The position numbers and the translations under genes are program-made. Of a DNA stretch of 64,000 nt, positions 51,253 to 59,497 are shown one piece after another. The DNA is from Chloropicon primus (lineage: Eukaryota > Chlorophyta > Chloropicophyceae > Chloropicales > Chloropicaceae): positions 682,001 through 746,000 of the forward strand of contig CP060762.1 of NCBI GenBank assembly GCA_023205875.1, in the 5' to 3' direction. The notes beneath the pieces were generated by a model. That model was not told the DNA's origin. It saw only the letters and a list, made by a program, of their open reading frames with translations, and did not search any database. Within the stretch, counting starts at the first letter, position 1. Every line of letters begins with the position of its first letter.

Positions 51253-52171
51253 TCACTCCTGGGCCTGCTCGTTCTCTTTCATCTCCCGCCTTGCTTGCTC
51301 CAGGAGAATCTTGGCCTCCCCCGGCGCAATACCTCCTCGGGCGATCTGCTTCACCAACTCCTTCGCCTCTGGCCTCCTGAGCAGGCCCCTGACGTTGTAC
51401 ACGCCCGTTCCGAAACAGACTTGGCACACGAGCGTCCCCCTGCCATAGCACTGGGGGCACTCTGTGTACTGGTAGCTGTCCTGCGGTCGCTTGCGTTCCA
51501 GGGCCTTCCACTTGCCGGTGCCACCGCACAAGTCACCTGGGGTCGATCAAGAGGGAAGAGCAGAGCGCCATGCACGACACTGTCAGGGCAAAGCACAACC
51601 GAACGCGGAAGAAGAAGCGAAAGAAGAAGCGAAAGAAGAAGAAGAAACAGGAGAGAACAAGCCACCCTCTTCCGCCGTGTCCGTCGTGCACGGAGCGGAC
51701 CGCTTCCACTGATGCCAATCACTTACAAGTCACGATTCCTGTTCCAAGGCATTCCCTGCATTTTTTGAGGGGTTCATCGTCTCCCTCCGCCGCTTTCGCC
51801 TCCGGGGAGCTCAAGCCCGTGGACAGCATGGGAATGAAGAGGCCGCACATCCCAAGCAACCTCGCCGTCGCGGCCCTCCTCCCCTCCCTCCCTTCTTCTC
51901 GCTCCACCCCCCCGGTGGTGGAGGAGCTCTCTCCCTCAGCCCTCTTCTCCTCCGCCCCTCTCCTCCGCCCCCCCTCGCAACACCCGCACCCCCCCTCTCC
52001 CCTCTCCCCTCGGCATCCCCCCCCCTCCAAGCTCTCCTTCCCTCTCGCTCTCGTCCTCCCTCTCCCTCTCCCTCTCCCTCTCCCTCCCGCTCCCGGCCTC
52101 GCCACTCTCTCCGGCAGAGCCACGCACGAGGTCGCCCCCCACTTCGTCCCTCCCGCTCTCCCCTCCGCCAT
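51253..52171 (-). CDS. Lumen-targeted DnaJ-type cysteine-rich zinc-finger protein
   Basis: Exons 51727-52171 and 51253-51536 (phase 1; ACTT|GTAAGT donor, CCCCAG acceptor) give 242 residues. Splicing rebuilds [19 protein letters not shown], and with [19 protein letters not shown] this gives four CxxC units of the DnaJ cysteine-rich type, without a J domain. A twin-Arg then hydrophobic segment ending AKA ([15 protein letters not shown] ... SSPEAKA, about residues 105-139) looks like a thylakoid Tat-type transfer signal after a Gly/Arg-rich transit region. Plant relatives help photosystem assembly or repair through thiol chemistry. The C-terminal [12 protein letters not shown] also recalls plant members. 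Shares an inverted-repeat promoter with the next gene. Confidence 0.83.
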
Positions 52172-52305
52172 CGCCTTCGCCTTCGCCCTCGCCTTCGCCC
52201 TCGCTCCGCTTCTGTGGCTCACAAGCCTCCGCTAATGGATAACGCCGCGATGGCGAAGGCGATGGCGAAGGCGGAGGCGATGGCGGGGGGGAGAGCGGGA
52301 GGGAC
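52146..52305. repeat. Inverted repeat at a divergent gene pair
   Basis: Arms 52146-52204 and 52247-52305 are reverse complements at 55 of 59 positions, with a 42-base spacer. Each arm encodes the N-terminus of one of the two divergent genes, in the same frame: [10 protein letters not shown] on minus and AMAGGRAGGT on plus. Confidence 0.9.
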
Positions 52306-53200
52306 ATCGCATGCGTCCCATGAATCGCGGGGGGATCATTCGTCCAGGGCATCGTGCTCACGAGGTTTCACGCCACGACACCGTGTGGTGGTGCGAAAGA
52401 GAGGGAGAGGGAGGCCATCCACTTCGACTTCCAGGAGGTCCCTGCCGAGGACTTACGAGCAGGCGCTGGCGCAGGCACACGGGGCGGTGAGGGATGCTCT
52501 GAAAGACGGGGAGAAGCTGATCGAGGTGGAGTTCCCGCCCCTGTCGCTGGGAGCGGTTTGTGGGGACGGGGAGGGGTCGGTGGAGATGGACGCGAACCTC
52601 GGGCATGTCCTGGAGCTCTCGGCGATGCTGGTCAAGGAAAGCAAGCAAAAGAACCTCAAGGTGTTGCTGCCGGAGGAGAAGGAGGAGGAGGAATTGTTGA
52701 GCCTCAAGGAGGCGCAGTACCCTAACGCAAGCTTCGGGACGGGGTTCCTCACGAACCCAAGCCTCCTCGGTGACGTCGGCCTCGACTTGTTCCAAAAGCC
52801 TATCACGGAATGCATTGACCCGGAGGACTCCCTGTTCCTAGCAGCCTACCCCTCCTTTAGTGTCAACGAGATGCTCGCCGTGGAGGAGTTGCACGTGGAG
52901 GAGCCGGGCACACCCATCGTCGTGGTGAACGGCGAGCTGGATCGGTTTCGCAGCGGGTACTACCCGAAACTCTTTTACAAGAAGGTTGCGGCGATGTCAA
53001 GCTCCTTCATCCCGGGGTTCGTCGGGGCGTTCTACTTGCACAATTTCAAGGGACGGAAGCCTGGCTCTCTGTTCAGGCGTTATCCCGGGCCCTGGCAAGT
53101 GTTCCGGCGCGATGCAGACACCACCGAGGTTCGCGAGTGCATTCACGAGCAAGACGAGCGGCCAACCTTGAGAGAAATAGCGTTGGAGTACTTTGTCTAG
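52235..53200 (+). CDS. DUF1995 (LPA3-like) plastid protein
   Basis: Single exon, 321 residues from the ATG at 52235 (an upstream GTG is ignored). Residues 1-75 are low in acid and rich in Arg/Ser/Ala, as in a plastid transit peptide. The DUF1995 domain starts near residue 76 (YEQALAQAHGAVRDALKDGEKLIEVEFPP) and continues through VVVNGELDRFRSGYYP and PGPWQVFRRD near the end. In plants, family members include LPA3, which helps photosystem II assembly, and other plastid proteins of unknown action. The gene sits head-to-head with a lumen zinc-finger gene, 63 bases apart, so co-expression for thylakoid work is plausible. Confidence 0.85.
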   Translation: MDNAAMAKAMAKAEAMAGGRAGGTSHASHESRGDHSSRASCSRGFTPRHRVVVRKRGRGRPSTSTSRRSLPRTYEQALAQAHGAVRDALKDGEKLIEVEFPPLSLGAVCGDGEGSVEMDANLGHVLELSAMLVKESKQKNLKVLLPEEKEEEELLSLKEAQYPNASFGTGFLTNPSLLGDVGLDLFQKPITECIDPEDSLFLAAYPSFSVNEMLAVEELHVEEPGTPIVVVNGELDRFRSGYYPKLFYKKVAAMSSSFIPGFVGAFYLHNFKGRKPGSLFRRYPGPWQVFRRDADTTEVRECIHEQDERPTLREIALEYFV

Positions 53201-53284
53201 AGTACTTTGTGTAGACTACAAATTATGTAACAAAATCGTTGTACAGCATCACAAGCATACCTCGCGCGCCCCACCGCCCGTTGT

Positions 53285-55570
53285 TTATTCCTTTTCACCC
53301 CTCCTTCTGAACTCGTTTACTTTGACAAAAATGCTTCTCCCCTCCTTCTGGACGTTCAGCTTGAGGTCGTTCTCCAGGAGACTGCACACGACCTGGTAGT
53401 CCAGAGAGGATCCCAGATTCAATTTGAGCTCCCCGACGTGGGGCTTCTTCTTCAAGCTATTGAGCACGGAAAGAACTTGGAACCTCACCTCCTTCACGGT
53501 GCCGTGGTGGATGCTCATGGAGAACGACGAAGAGTCTTGCCCGTCCCCGGGCTCGCTTCTTCCGCCGGCGCCGGCAGTGCCACCGAAGTCTTCCTCGGTC
53601 AAGTTCAAGAGGCACAGGTCGCCGTGGCTCATCCTGTACTCGACCAAAGCATTCTCCAGCGAAGAAATCTGCTCCTCCGCGGGCTTGTGACCCAGCCCCC
53701 TCATGTGCTTCACCACCGAAAAGGCCCTGGAGAACTCAGAGGAAGAAATTGCTGCTCTCAGGATGAGGTTGAATACCTTGGAGTCGCTGCTTTCCGTCCA
53801 CTGGAACCAGAACTTCTCGTACAGCTCCCACACGCGGCCCAAATCCCCCTGGTTCACGTGGAACCTGGTGACCTCCCTGGACAGCTCCTCCAGAGCCTCT
53901 TGCCCGTGCTCCTCCACCATCAGGCCACGGAGGCGCTGGAACTTGCCCGTGTCCCTTACGTCACAAGCGATGGAAATCAGGAGCCTCAAGGTCTCCTTGT
54001 CCGGGCTGAGGCCCTCCTCCTTCATGGCCTCGAAGTACCGCCAAGCTTTCCCGAAATCCTCCGCCGTGAAAACCCTGTTGGAGGCCAGGTGGGCGCAAGC
54101 CTGGATGGCAAGGCAGTAGCACTCGGCATCCAGGTCAAAATCGCTCTGCTTCGCCTGGTGCAAGGCCTCGAACACCAGGTGGCCCTCGTCCGGAATCATG
54201 CAAGACCTCATGAGAACTTTGAACATCTCCAGCGAAGGCTTTTGGGAGGTCACCGACAGGTTCCTCTGTATCTTCATCCACATTCTTTGCGTCAGGTTCG
54301 CGTCTTTCTTCCTGGCAGTCACCTCCAAGAGGGACCGCCAGACCCCCTCGTTCGGGTGGAGGGAGAGGGACTGCATCTGGTTCACCACGCTTTGGGCCCT
54401 CACGTACTTGCCCTGCTTTCCATACGACTCGATCAGGAGGGAGAACGTTTGCATGTTGGGCACGAGTCCCAGCATCCTCATGTAATCATACAAGTCCTCG
54501 CACTTTTCGCAGCGGTCGGCCATGATCGAAGACCTCATCACGGTGTTCATGGTCTCCACGTCGGGCACGAAGCCCCCCTTCACGAAGTTCTCGAAGAAAG
54601 AGACGCAGGTCTCGTGGTTGGGCGCCACAAGGTCGAGCACCGCGTTGCAAACGGCGACGCTGCTCACCCCCGCCGCCGCCGCGGCCGACTCCTTGCCCCC
54701 CCCCCTCCCGCTCTTCCCCTCCTCCCCCTCCCTGACGGACTTGACGTAAGCCTCGAACGCCCGGAGGCCCTCGACCTCCTCCCCTTGGGCTGAGCACCCT
54801 TTGATGTACTCGGCGTACATCAAGTCGTCCGGTCTCTGAGAGGCGAACTGCCTCCCGTTCCTCACGAACAAGGACACGCACTGGTCGAAAATTCTTTTGG
54901 TCGTCTCGAAGGGGCTCCCCTCCCTGACGCTCCTCCTCAGCAGCTGGGTGTGCACCTTCCTGTTGGCGTGCTCGGGGAGAGCGTCCAGGTACCTCAGAGC
55001 CAAGTCCAAGTCTGCAAACTTGGCAACGTCCTTCAAGATTATTCCAGCGGGCAACACGGCCTTCGCCTCCTCCGACACCTCCCCTCCGCACCCGACCTCG
55101 CCGTCGTCCCCCCCTCGAACGACCTCACAAAACTGAAGCAGGCTCTCGAACTCCCTCCCTTTGAGCAAACTCCAGCACTGCCTCTTGAGAAAATCTTCCC
55201 ACGCCGTGTTGGACGACGACGACGTCGTCGTCGTCGTCGTCGTGTCCCGACTCCTTTGCACGATTATCCGTCCCATCACCGCGGATTCCCCTGCTCCTCG
55301 CCTCCTTATCTCCCTCTCCCTCACCGAACTCCTCCCCTCCCTCCCTCCTCCTGCCATCCTCGTCCTCATCCTTATCCTCATCCTCAACCTCAACCTCATC
55401 CTCATCCTCATCCCTCCTCCGGAACCAGCCACCGCCGCCGTGGCCCCTGCCGCTTCCCACGCGGAAGTGGATGTTGTGTTGTTGTCGGTGGTCCCCTGCC
55501 CCCTCCTCCTCCCGGACCAGGCCTCCGCCCCCTTCGCCTTCGCCTTCGCGGCCGTCCACACCGGCGCCAT
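53285..55570 (-). CDS. Pentatricopeptide repeat (PPR) protein with Smr-like C-terminus
   Basis: Single exon, 761 residues from the ATG at 55570 (the upstream GTG is not a start). PPR-like helical pairs run from about residue 160 to 610 (DVETMNTVMRSSIMADRCEK, NMQTFSLLIESYGKQGKYV, NEGVWRSLLEVTARKKD, DKETLRLLISIACDVRDT). The last 85 residues (SIHHGTVKEVRFQVLSVLN ... GRSIFVKVNEF) have the outline of an Smr domain, as in plastid PPR-SMR proteins such as GUN1, pTAC2 and MRL1. Such proteins bind organellar RNA. The first 110 residues are low complexity: a (ATGAGG)n tract gives Met/Arg repeats, and a competing acidic frame is open beside it. The real start may therefore be nearer residue 130. Confidence 0.83.
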   Translation of the reverse strand: MAPVWTAAKAKAKGAEAWSGRRRGQGTTDNNTTSTSAWEAAGATAAVAGSGGGMRMRMRLRLRMRIRMRTRMAGGGREGRSSVREREIRRRGAGESAVMGRIIVQRSRDTTTTTTTSSSSNTAWEDFLKRQCWSLLKGREFESLLQFCEVVRGGDDGEVGCGGEVSEEAKAVLPAGIILKDVAKFADLDLALRYLDALPEHANRKVHTQLLRRSVREGSPFETTKRIFDQCVSLFVRNGRQFASQRPDDLMYAEYIKGCSAQGEEVEGLRAFEAYVKSVREGEEGKSGRGGGKESAAAAAGVSSVAVCNAVLDLVAPNHETCVSFFENFVKGGFVPDVETMNTVMRSSIMADRCEKCEDLYDYMRMLGLVPNMQTFSLLIESYGKQGKYVRAQSVVNQMQSLSLHPNEGVWRSLLEVTARKKDANLTQRMWMKIQRNLSVTSQKPSLEMFKVLMRSCMIPDEGHLVFEALHQAKQSDFDLDAECYCLAIQACAHLASNRVFTAEDFGKAWRYFEAMKEEGLSPDKETLRLLISIACDVRDTGKFQRLRGLMVEEHGQEALEELSREVTRFHVNQGDLGRVWELYEKFWFQWTESSDSKVFNLILRAAISSSEFSRAFSVVKHMRGLGHKPAEEQISSLENALVEYRMSHGDLCLLNLTEEDFGGTAGAGGRSEPGDGQDSSSFSMSIHHGTVKEVRFQVLSVLNSLKKKPHVGELKLNLGSSLDYQVVCSLLENDLKLNVQKEGRSIFVKVNEFRRRGEKE

Positions 55571-55753
55571 GTTCCCGCCAACTCTGCACACCACGAGCCT
55601 GGCGCGCGCTGGCGGGAACCCGAGCGGAGGACGAGAGCGGAGGACGAGAGCGAAGGCGAGGGAGACGGAGGGGTCGACCGATCGGAAGGGCGTCTCGCGA
55701 GCTTTCCGTCGGTGCCTCACTCGAAGGGTTTCGCCGAAAGGCCAGGACAGGAG

Positions 55754-55791
<38 letters not shown>

Positions 55792-55882
55792 GACCGACAG
55801 AGGAGCAAGGCGAAGGGAAGGAATTCGTTTCAGGGTTTTAGTGCAGAGACTCGGCTCCCTGGGGAGGTTCACGGAGAGATCG
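55571..55882. promoter_or_regulatory. Divergent promoter with (GATT)n microsatellite
   Basis: About 310 bases between the PPR gene and VPS20. A (GATT)n run of about nine copies lies at about 55753-55790. A single AGGGTTTTAG telo-box-like word occurs near 55832-55841, about 45 bases before the VPS20 ATG. Confidence 0.5.
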
Positions 55883-56629
55883 ATGGGTTCTGCATTCAGC
55901 AAGAAGAAGTCCACGTGAGTTCACGAAGAGGTTCCTTGGTGCGTGTGTGGAGAGCGGAGCCACTGACTCGACCGTTTCTTACTCTCATCAATCGTTTGGG
56001 CGTGGAGCAGGAAGGCTCAGCCGAGTGAGGTCGACAAGGCCATCTTGTCTCTCAAGACACAGAAGCGGAAGCTGACCGAGTACCAGAAGCAGGTCACGGT
56101 CAAAATAGCGGCAGCGCAGGAGCAAGCCCAGCGATGCGTGAGGGAGAAGAACAAGACCAGGGCCATGTTCAACCTGAAGCAGAAGAAGATCTTTCAAGTG
56201 AGACTGCAAGAGATTGACCAGTACCTCATGAATGTGGAGGAGACGCTGTGCAACATCGACACGGCGCGGCAGAACAACAAGGTCTTTGAGACCCTCAAGG
56301 CCGGAAACGAGGCCCTCAAGACCATCCAGTCGAAGGTCAGCATATCTGCCCTGCAGGATTTGGTGGCCGACACGGAGCAGGCCAAGGAGCACGAGCAGCA
56401 AGTGAACATGATTCTGGAGAGCGAGAGCATTGATATGTCGGAGGTCGAAGGGGACCTGACTTTGTTGGAGGCCGAGGTTCTGGGCGAGAGCGCGGCGGCA
56501 GACGATCTTCCGGATCTTCCGGATCTTCCGGACGTGCCAAAGAATCTCCCCGTTGCGAAGGAGGAAGAAAGCAAAGGGACTGGAGAGCCTGTCGCCAGCA
56601 GAACAGCAGAAGAACCGATGCTGGCGTGA
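55883..56629 (+). CDS. VPS20: ESCRT-III subunit VPS20/CHMP6
   Basis: Exons 55883-55914 and 56011-56629 (phase 2) give 216 residues. MGSAFSKKKS has Gly2 and a basic patch, fitting N-myristoylation as in CHMP6/VPS20. SEVDKAILSLKTQKRKLTEYQKQ aligns with the first SNF7 helix of CHMP6. A basic N-terminal half and acidic C-terminal half give the ESCRT-III charge pattern. VPS20 bridges ESCRT-II to SNF7 polymers in endosomal sorting. The segment DLPDLPDLPDVPKNLP near residue 178 comes from three tandem GATCTTCCG units and may lie in the MIT-interacting tail. The gene is head-to-head with the PPR gene. Confidence 0.93.
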
Positions 56630-56706
56630 GCCGCGAACTAGCAAATGAATCCCTAACCATGTGTCTAACAATACCTATTCTTTTTTTTACACATCTCCGC
56701 GCCTCC

Positions 56707-58422
56707 TCATGACGACTCTTTCAAGGCTTTCTTCTTCACTTTGAATCGCTCGGATGCGAACCACATGTTCACCTGTGTCGGCGTGAGACCGTACTCCTTC
56801 GAAAGGCCCTTCCTCAACTCCATCGCGGGCGTCGGGGTCTCCGCAAAGATCGTTCTGAACCTCTTCACGGCGTCCTCAGGGAATTTTGTGCGCTTGATAC
56901 CCGTTTTCGAGGCCTTCGACTTTTTGGAGCCTCCTGACTTTGAGGGCTTTTGTGGCGTCGGGGACCCGCGCAACGGATCCCATTCGTTGTCTGACACGAG
57001 CTCCCCCTCGTAAGCCTCCGTCTCCCCGAAGAGCGCCTCGTTCAGCTTCTTGTAGTCCACCCTCTTGCGCCTCCTCTTGCCTTCTACCAGCTCTACCACC
57101 TCCTCCTCCTCGTCAATGTCCGTGTACTCCTCGTCCGAGGGCAAAGGGGGCGTCCACTCATTCCTGATACCGCGCCTGCCATCCGCCTCGCCCTCCTCGG
57201 AAGAGGAAGCACCGCTCCAGTGCCCCCGGCTGTCGTCGTCCGAGGAGCTGCCACCAAAACTCATTGCATCCCGGAAGGTCCCAGGGGTCTGATCGCTGGA
57301 GCTTGGCTCGAAGTCCTCGTCCTCGCTCTCTTCTGAGGGCAGATCCATCTGCAAAAAGTCGGGGCCGCCGTTTCCACTCTCGCCGCCCCCACTGGATCTG
57401 CCTTCCCTCCTCGCCTTCCTCCCCGGCGCAGCGTCCGAGTCCGAGTCCTCCGGCTTGGCGCTGTAAATCGCGTGCCAGGGCACCTCCAGAGGCATCGCAG
57501 TTCCCATGAGGTTGTTCAAGTAGTACACGCAATCGGCCTTGGCGCAACACGAGGGGCACAGCCAACCCTCGTCATCAGGGGGCAAGTCTTCCAGTTTCAG
57601 CGGGGGGTCTAGGCACTTCTGATGGTACGCCCTGCCGCAGAAGCCGTCACACAGGATGATGTCGTTGCCGTCGGGGGCGTCTACCCCGAGGCACTTGGCG
57701 CAGAAGATGTCCTTCTCGTCCAGCTGCCCGCTGGCGGTGTACTTCTCCCTGGGAATGGCCATGAAGCCGCCGCCCTCTTCGATGAACTTCATGTTGTCCT
57801 GTATCACGGTCTTGGCCTGCTCGATAGCGTTCCTGGCCCTCTCGAGCTCACCCTTGGGCTTGAGCTTCTCCTTGCTCGCGCCTCGCCAGCCCTCCATCTC
57901 GTAGGTCTCCAGCAGCCAAGTCTCTTTCTTGATTCTAGAAATCTGGCTCATGACCCTCCTCTTCGCCTTCTCGAAGGGGTTCACCTCCTCCCGAGGATCG
58001 TCCTTGGCGGCGCGCTTCACGCTGGTCCTCTTCCTCCCCTCCTTCTCCAGCTGCAGTTGAAGCAGGGTCTCGTCGGTGTAGTATCCGCACGCGCTGCAGC
58101 CGTTGGGCGCGCGCCTGCACTTTGCACAGCCCAAACCCCTTTCCCCCCTCTTCGCCACCCGAGAAAGCTTCACCTTCTTGTTGGAAGTCGATGCCCAACC
58201 CGAAGTGGACGCGCTCCCGTGCTGCGTTCTCTCCCCCGCGGGCTCGGCCGGTCTTGCACCATTCGCCAGGCTCGTTCTCCCTTCCCCTTGGTTGTCCATC
58301 CCTCCCTCCTCCTGCCCCCCGTTACCCATCGAGGGGATCGGGACGTCCACACTCCTCCCGTTTCCCTGCGTCCTCCTCGCCCACTCCACCGCCCCTCTCA
58401 TCTTCTCCGTCATCGTCCTCAT
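56707..58422 (-). CDS. PHD-finger homeodomain protein (HAT3.1/PRHA type)
   Basis: Single exon, 571 residues, ATG at 58422. A Cys cluster at about residues 98-112 (CAKCRRAPNGCSACGYY) may be an extra zinc site. The PHD finger, about residues 235-293 (DIFCAKCLG ... DIILCDGFCGRAYHQKCL ... GWLCPSC), has the Cys4-His-Cys3 pattern that reads histone H3 tails. A plant-specific PHD extension follows with Cys and YYLNNLMGT. The homeodomain, near the C-terminus (about 506-565), ends in TPTQVNMWFASERFKVKKK; the recognition helix reads W-F-A-S-E-R where most homeodomains have W-F-x-N-R-R, so DNA contact residues differ. The acidic Ser-rich middle is typical of the family. A transcription regulator is inferred. 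Confidence 0.9.
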   Translation of the reverse strand: MRTMTEKMRGAVEWARRTQGNGRSVDVPIPSMGNGGQEEGGMDNQGEGRTSLANGARPAEPAGERTQHGSASTSGWASTSNKKVKLSRVAKRGERGLGCAKCRRAPNGCSACGYYTDETLLQLQLEKEGRKRTSVKRAAKDDPREEVNPFEKAKRRVMSQISRIKKETWLLETYEMEGWRGASKEKLKPKGELERARNAIEQAKTVIQDNMKFIEEGGGFMAIPREKYTASGQLDEKDIFCAKCLGVDAPDGNDIILCDGFCGRAYHQKCLDPPLKLEDLPPDDEGWLCPSCCAKADCVYYLNNLMGTAMPLEVPWHAIYSAKPEDSDSDAAPGRKARREGRSSGGGESGNGGPDFLQMDLPSEESEDEDFEPSSSDQTPGTFRDAMSFGGSSSDDDSRGHWSGASSSEEGEADGRRGIRNEWTPPLPSDEEYTDIDEEEEVVELVEGKRRRKRVDYKKLNEALFGETEAYEGELVSDNEWDPLRGSPTPQKPSKSGGSKKSKASKTGIKRTKFPEDAVKRFRTIFAETPTPAMELRKGLSKEYGLTPTQVNMWFASERFKVKKKALKESS

Positions 58423-59497
58423 CTTCCTCGACCTCGATCTCGATCTCGATCTCGATCTCGATCTGGCCCGTCCCTCCGAAAGAACCTCTCCCCCACTCCT
58501 TCTTCGAACAATTCCGCACGCCAGCGAGCGAGTCCTCCCCCTATCGACCCGCCTCGTCCCCTCTCCTCTGGCCGCCTTCCCCTCGTTCCGTTCCGTTCCG
58601 ATCCGATCCCCTCTCGATCTGGCCCCGCCAATTCAATTGGCCTTGCTCGACCCCACCGCAACAAAAAGAGCTCGAGCGCGCGCGCGAGAGAGAGGGAGCG
58701 TGTCCAGCTCCAAGCGCTTCCTCCCTCGTGCGTGTCCTCCTCCTCCTCCTCCCTCTGGCGCGGTGCGATTGATCGCCCTGCTCCGCCCTCTCAGGTGCGC
58801 GCGAAGCGAAGCGTTGTTTGAGTGTCCAGTGTTTTGACCGTTTAGAGGCCAAACGAAGGAAGGCCAAGGTGGCAGGGTGTCCCTGGAGTCAAGACAACGA
58901 CAAGGCAAGACATACCGCACAAGAAGCAAACAAGGTAGCGTGCCAGGAAACACCACAACAACAACACACACACACACACAGCAGCAAGAACAACAACAAC
59001 AACACCGCTATACCTCGCTTGGGTTGGCTTGGGTTGGCTTGGGGACCAATAAACAGAAAACCAAGATACCAGGAGCGAGGCCAAGAGGAGGCCTGGGGAG
59101 TCAAGGCAAGACACACCGAACAAGGCAGCCAGCCAGGAAGCACACAACACCACAACGACAATCACAACAACAACGCCAGGGAAGGGAACACGCTGGCTTG
59201 GGTTGGCTTGGGTACCGAGAATACCAAGGGGGCACAAGGCCCAGAGGAAGTGGAAGTGGACAACCTGGAGGGGTTCACTTTGGTGGGGTGACCTGAGGGC
59301 GAGGAGGAGAAAGCGAGGGGACGCCACCTTTGGTATTGGCCTGGGAAGCGGAGAGGAAGGAGGTGGTGGGAATTCAGAGACGCCACGCAAGGAGTCTGAC
59401 CCTGCCCTGCTGGAGAAGGAGAACCCGGGGGAGTGAGCGAGTGTCAGAGAGTGGGCGGTCCAGGCAGAAGGGGACCTGAGTGAGTGAGTGCGCAAGG
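58423..59497. repeat. Divergent intergenic region with (CGATCT)n and duplicated tracts
   Basis: No gene supported. A (CGATCT)n run lies near 58431-58463. Two degenerate direct copies of a tract of about 170-180 bases begin near 58888 and 59099; each starts with GTCAAG, passes through CACAACACCAC-like and AACAACAAC runs, and ends in GGCTTGGGTTGGCTTGGG. The right end carries the promoter of the GYF gene. Confidence 0.6.

Noticed and set aside
53438-54793. A 451-codon plus-strand frame over the PPR gene
   Set aside because: Antisense shadow of the PPR repeats.
57622-58821. A 399-codon plus-strand frame over the PHD-homeodomain gene
   Set aside because: Antisense; the Cys/His pattern of the PHD finger is only on minus.
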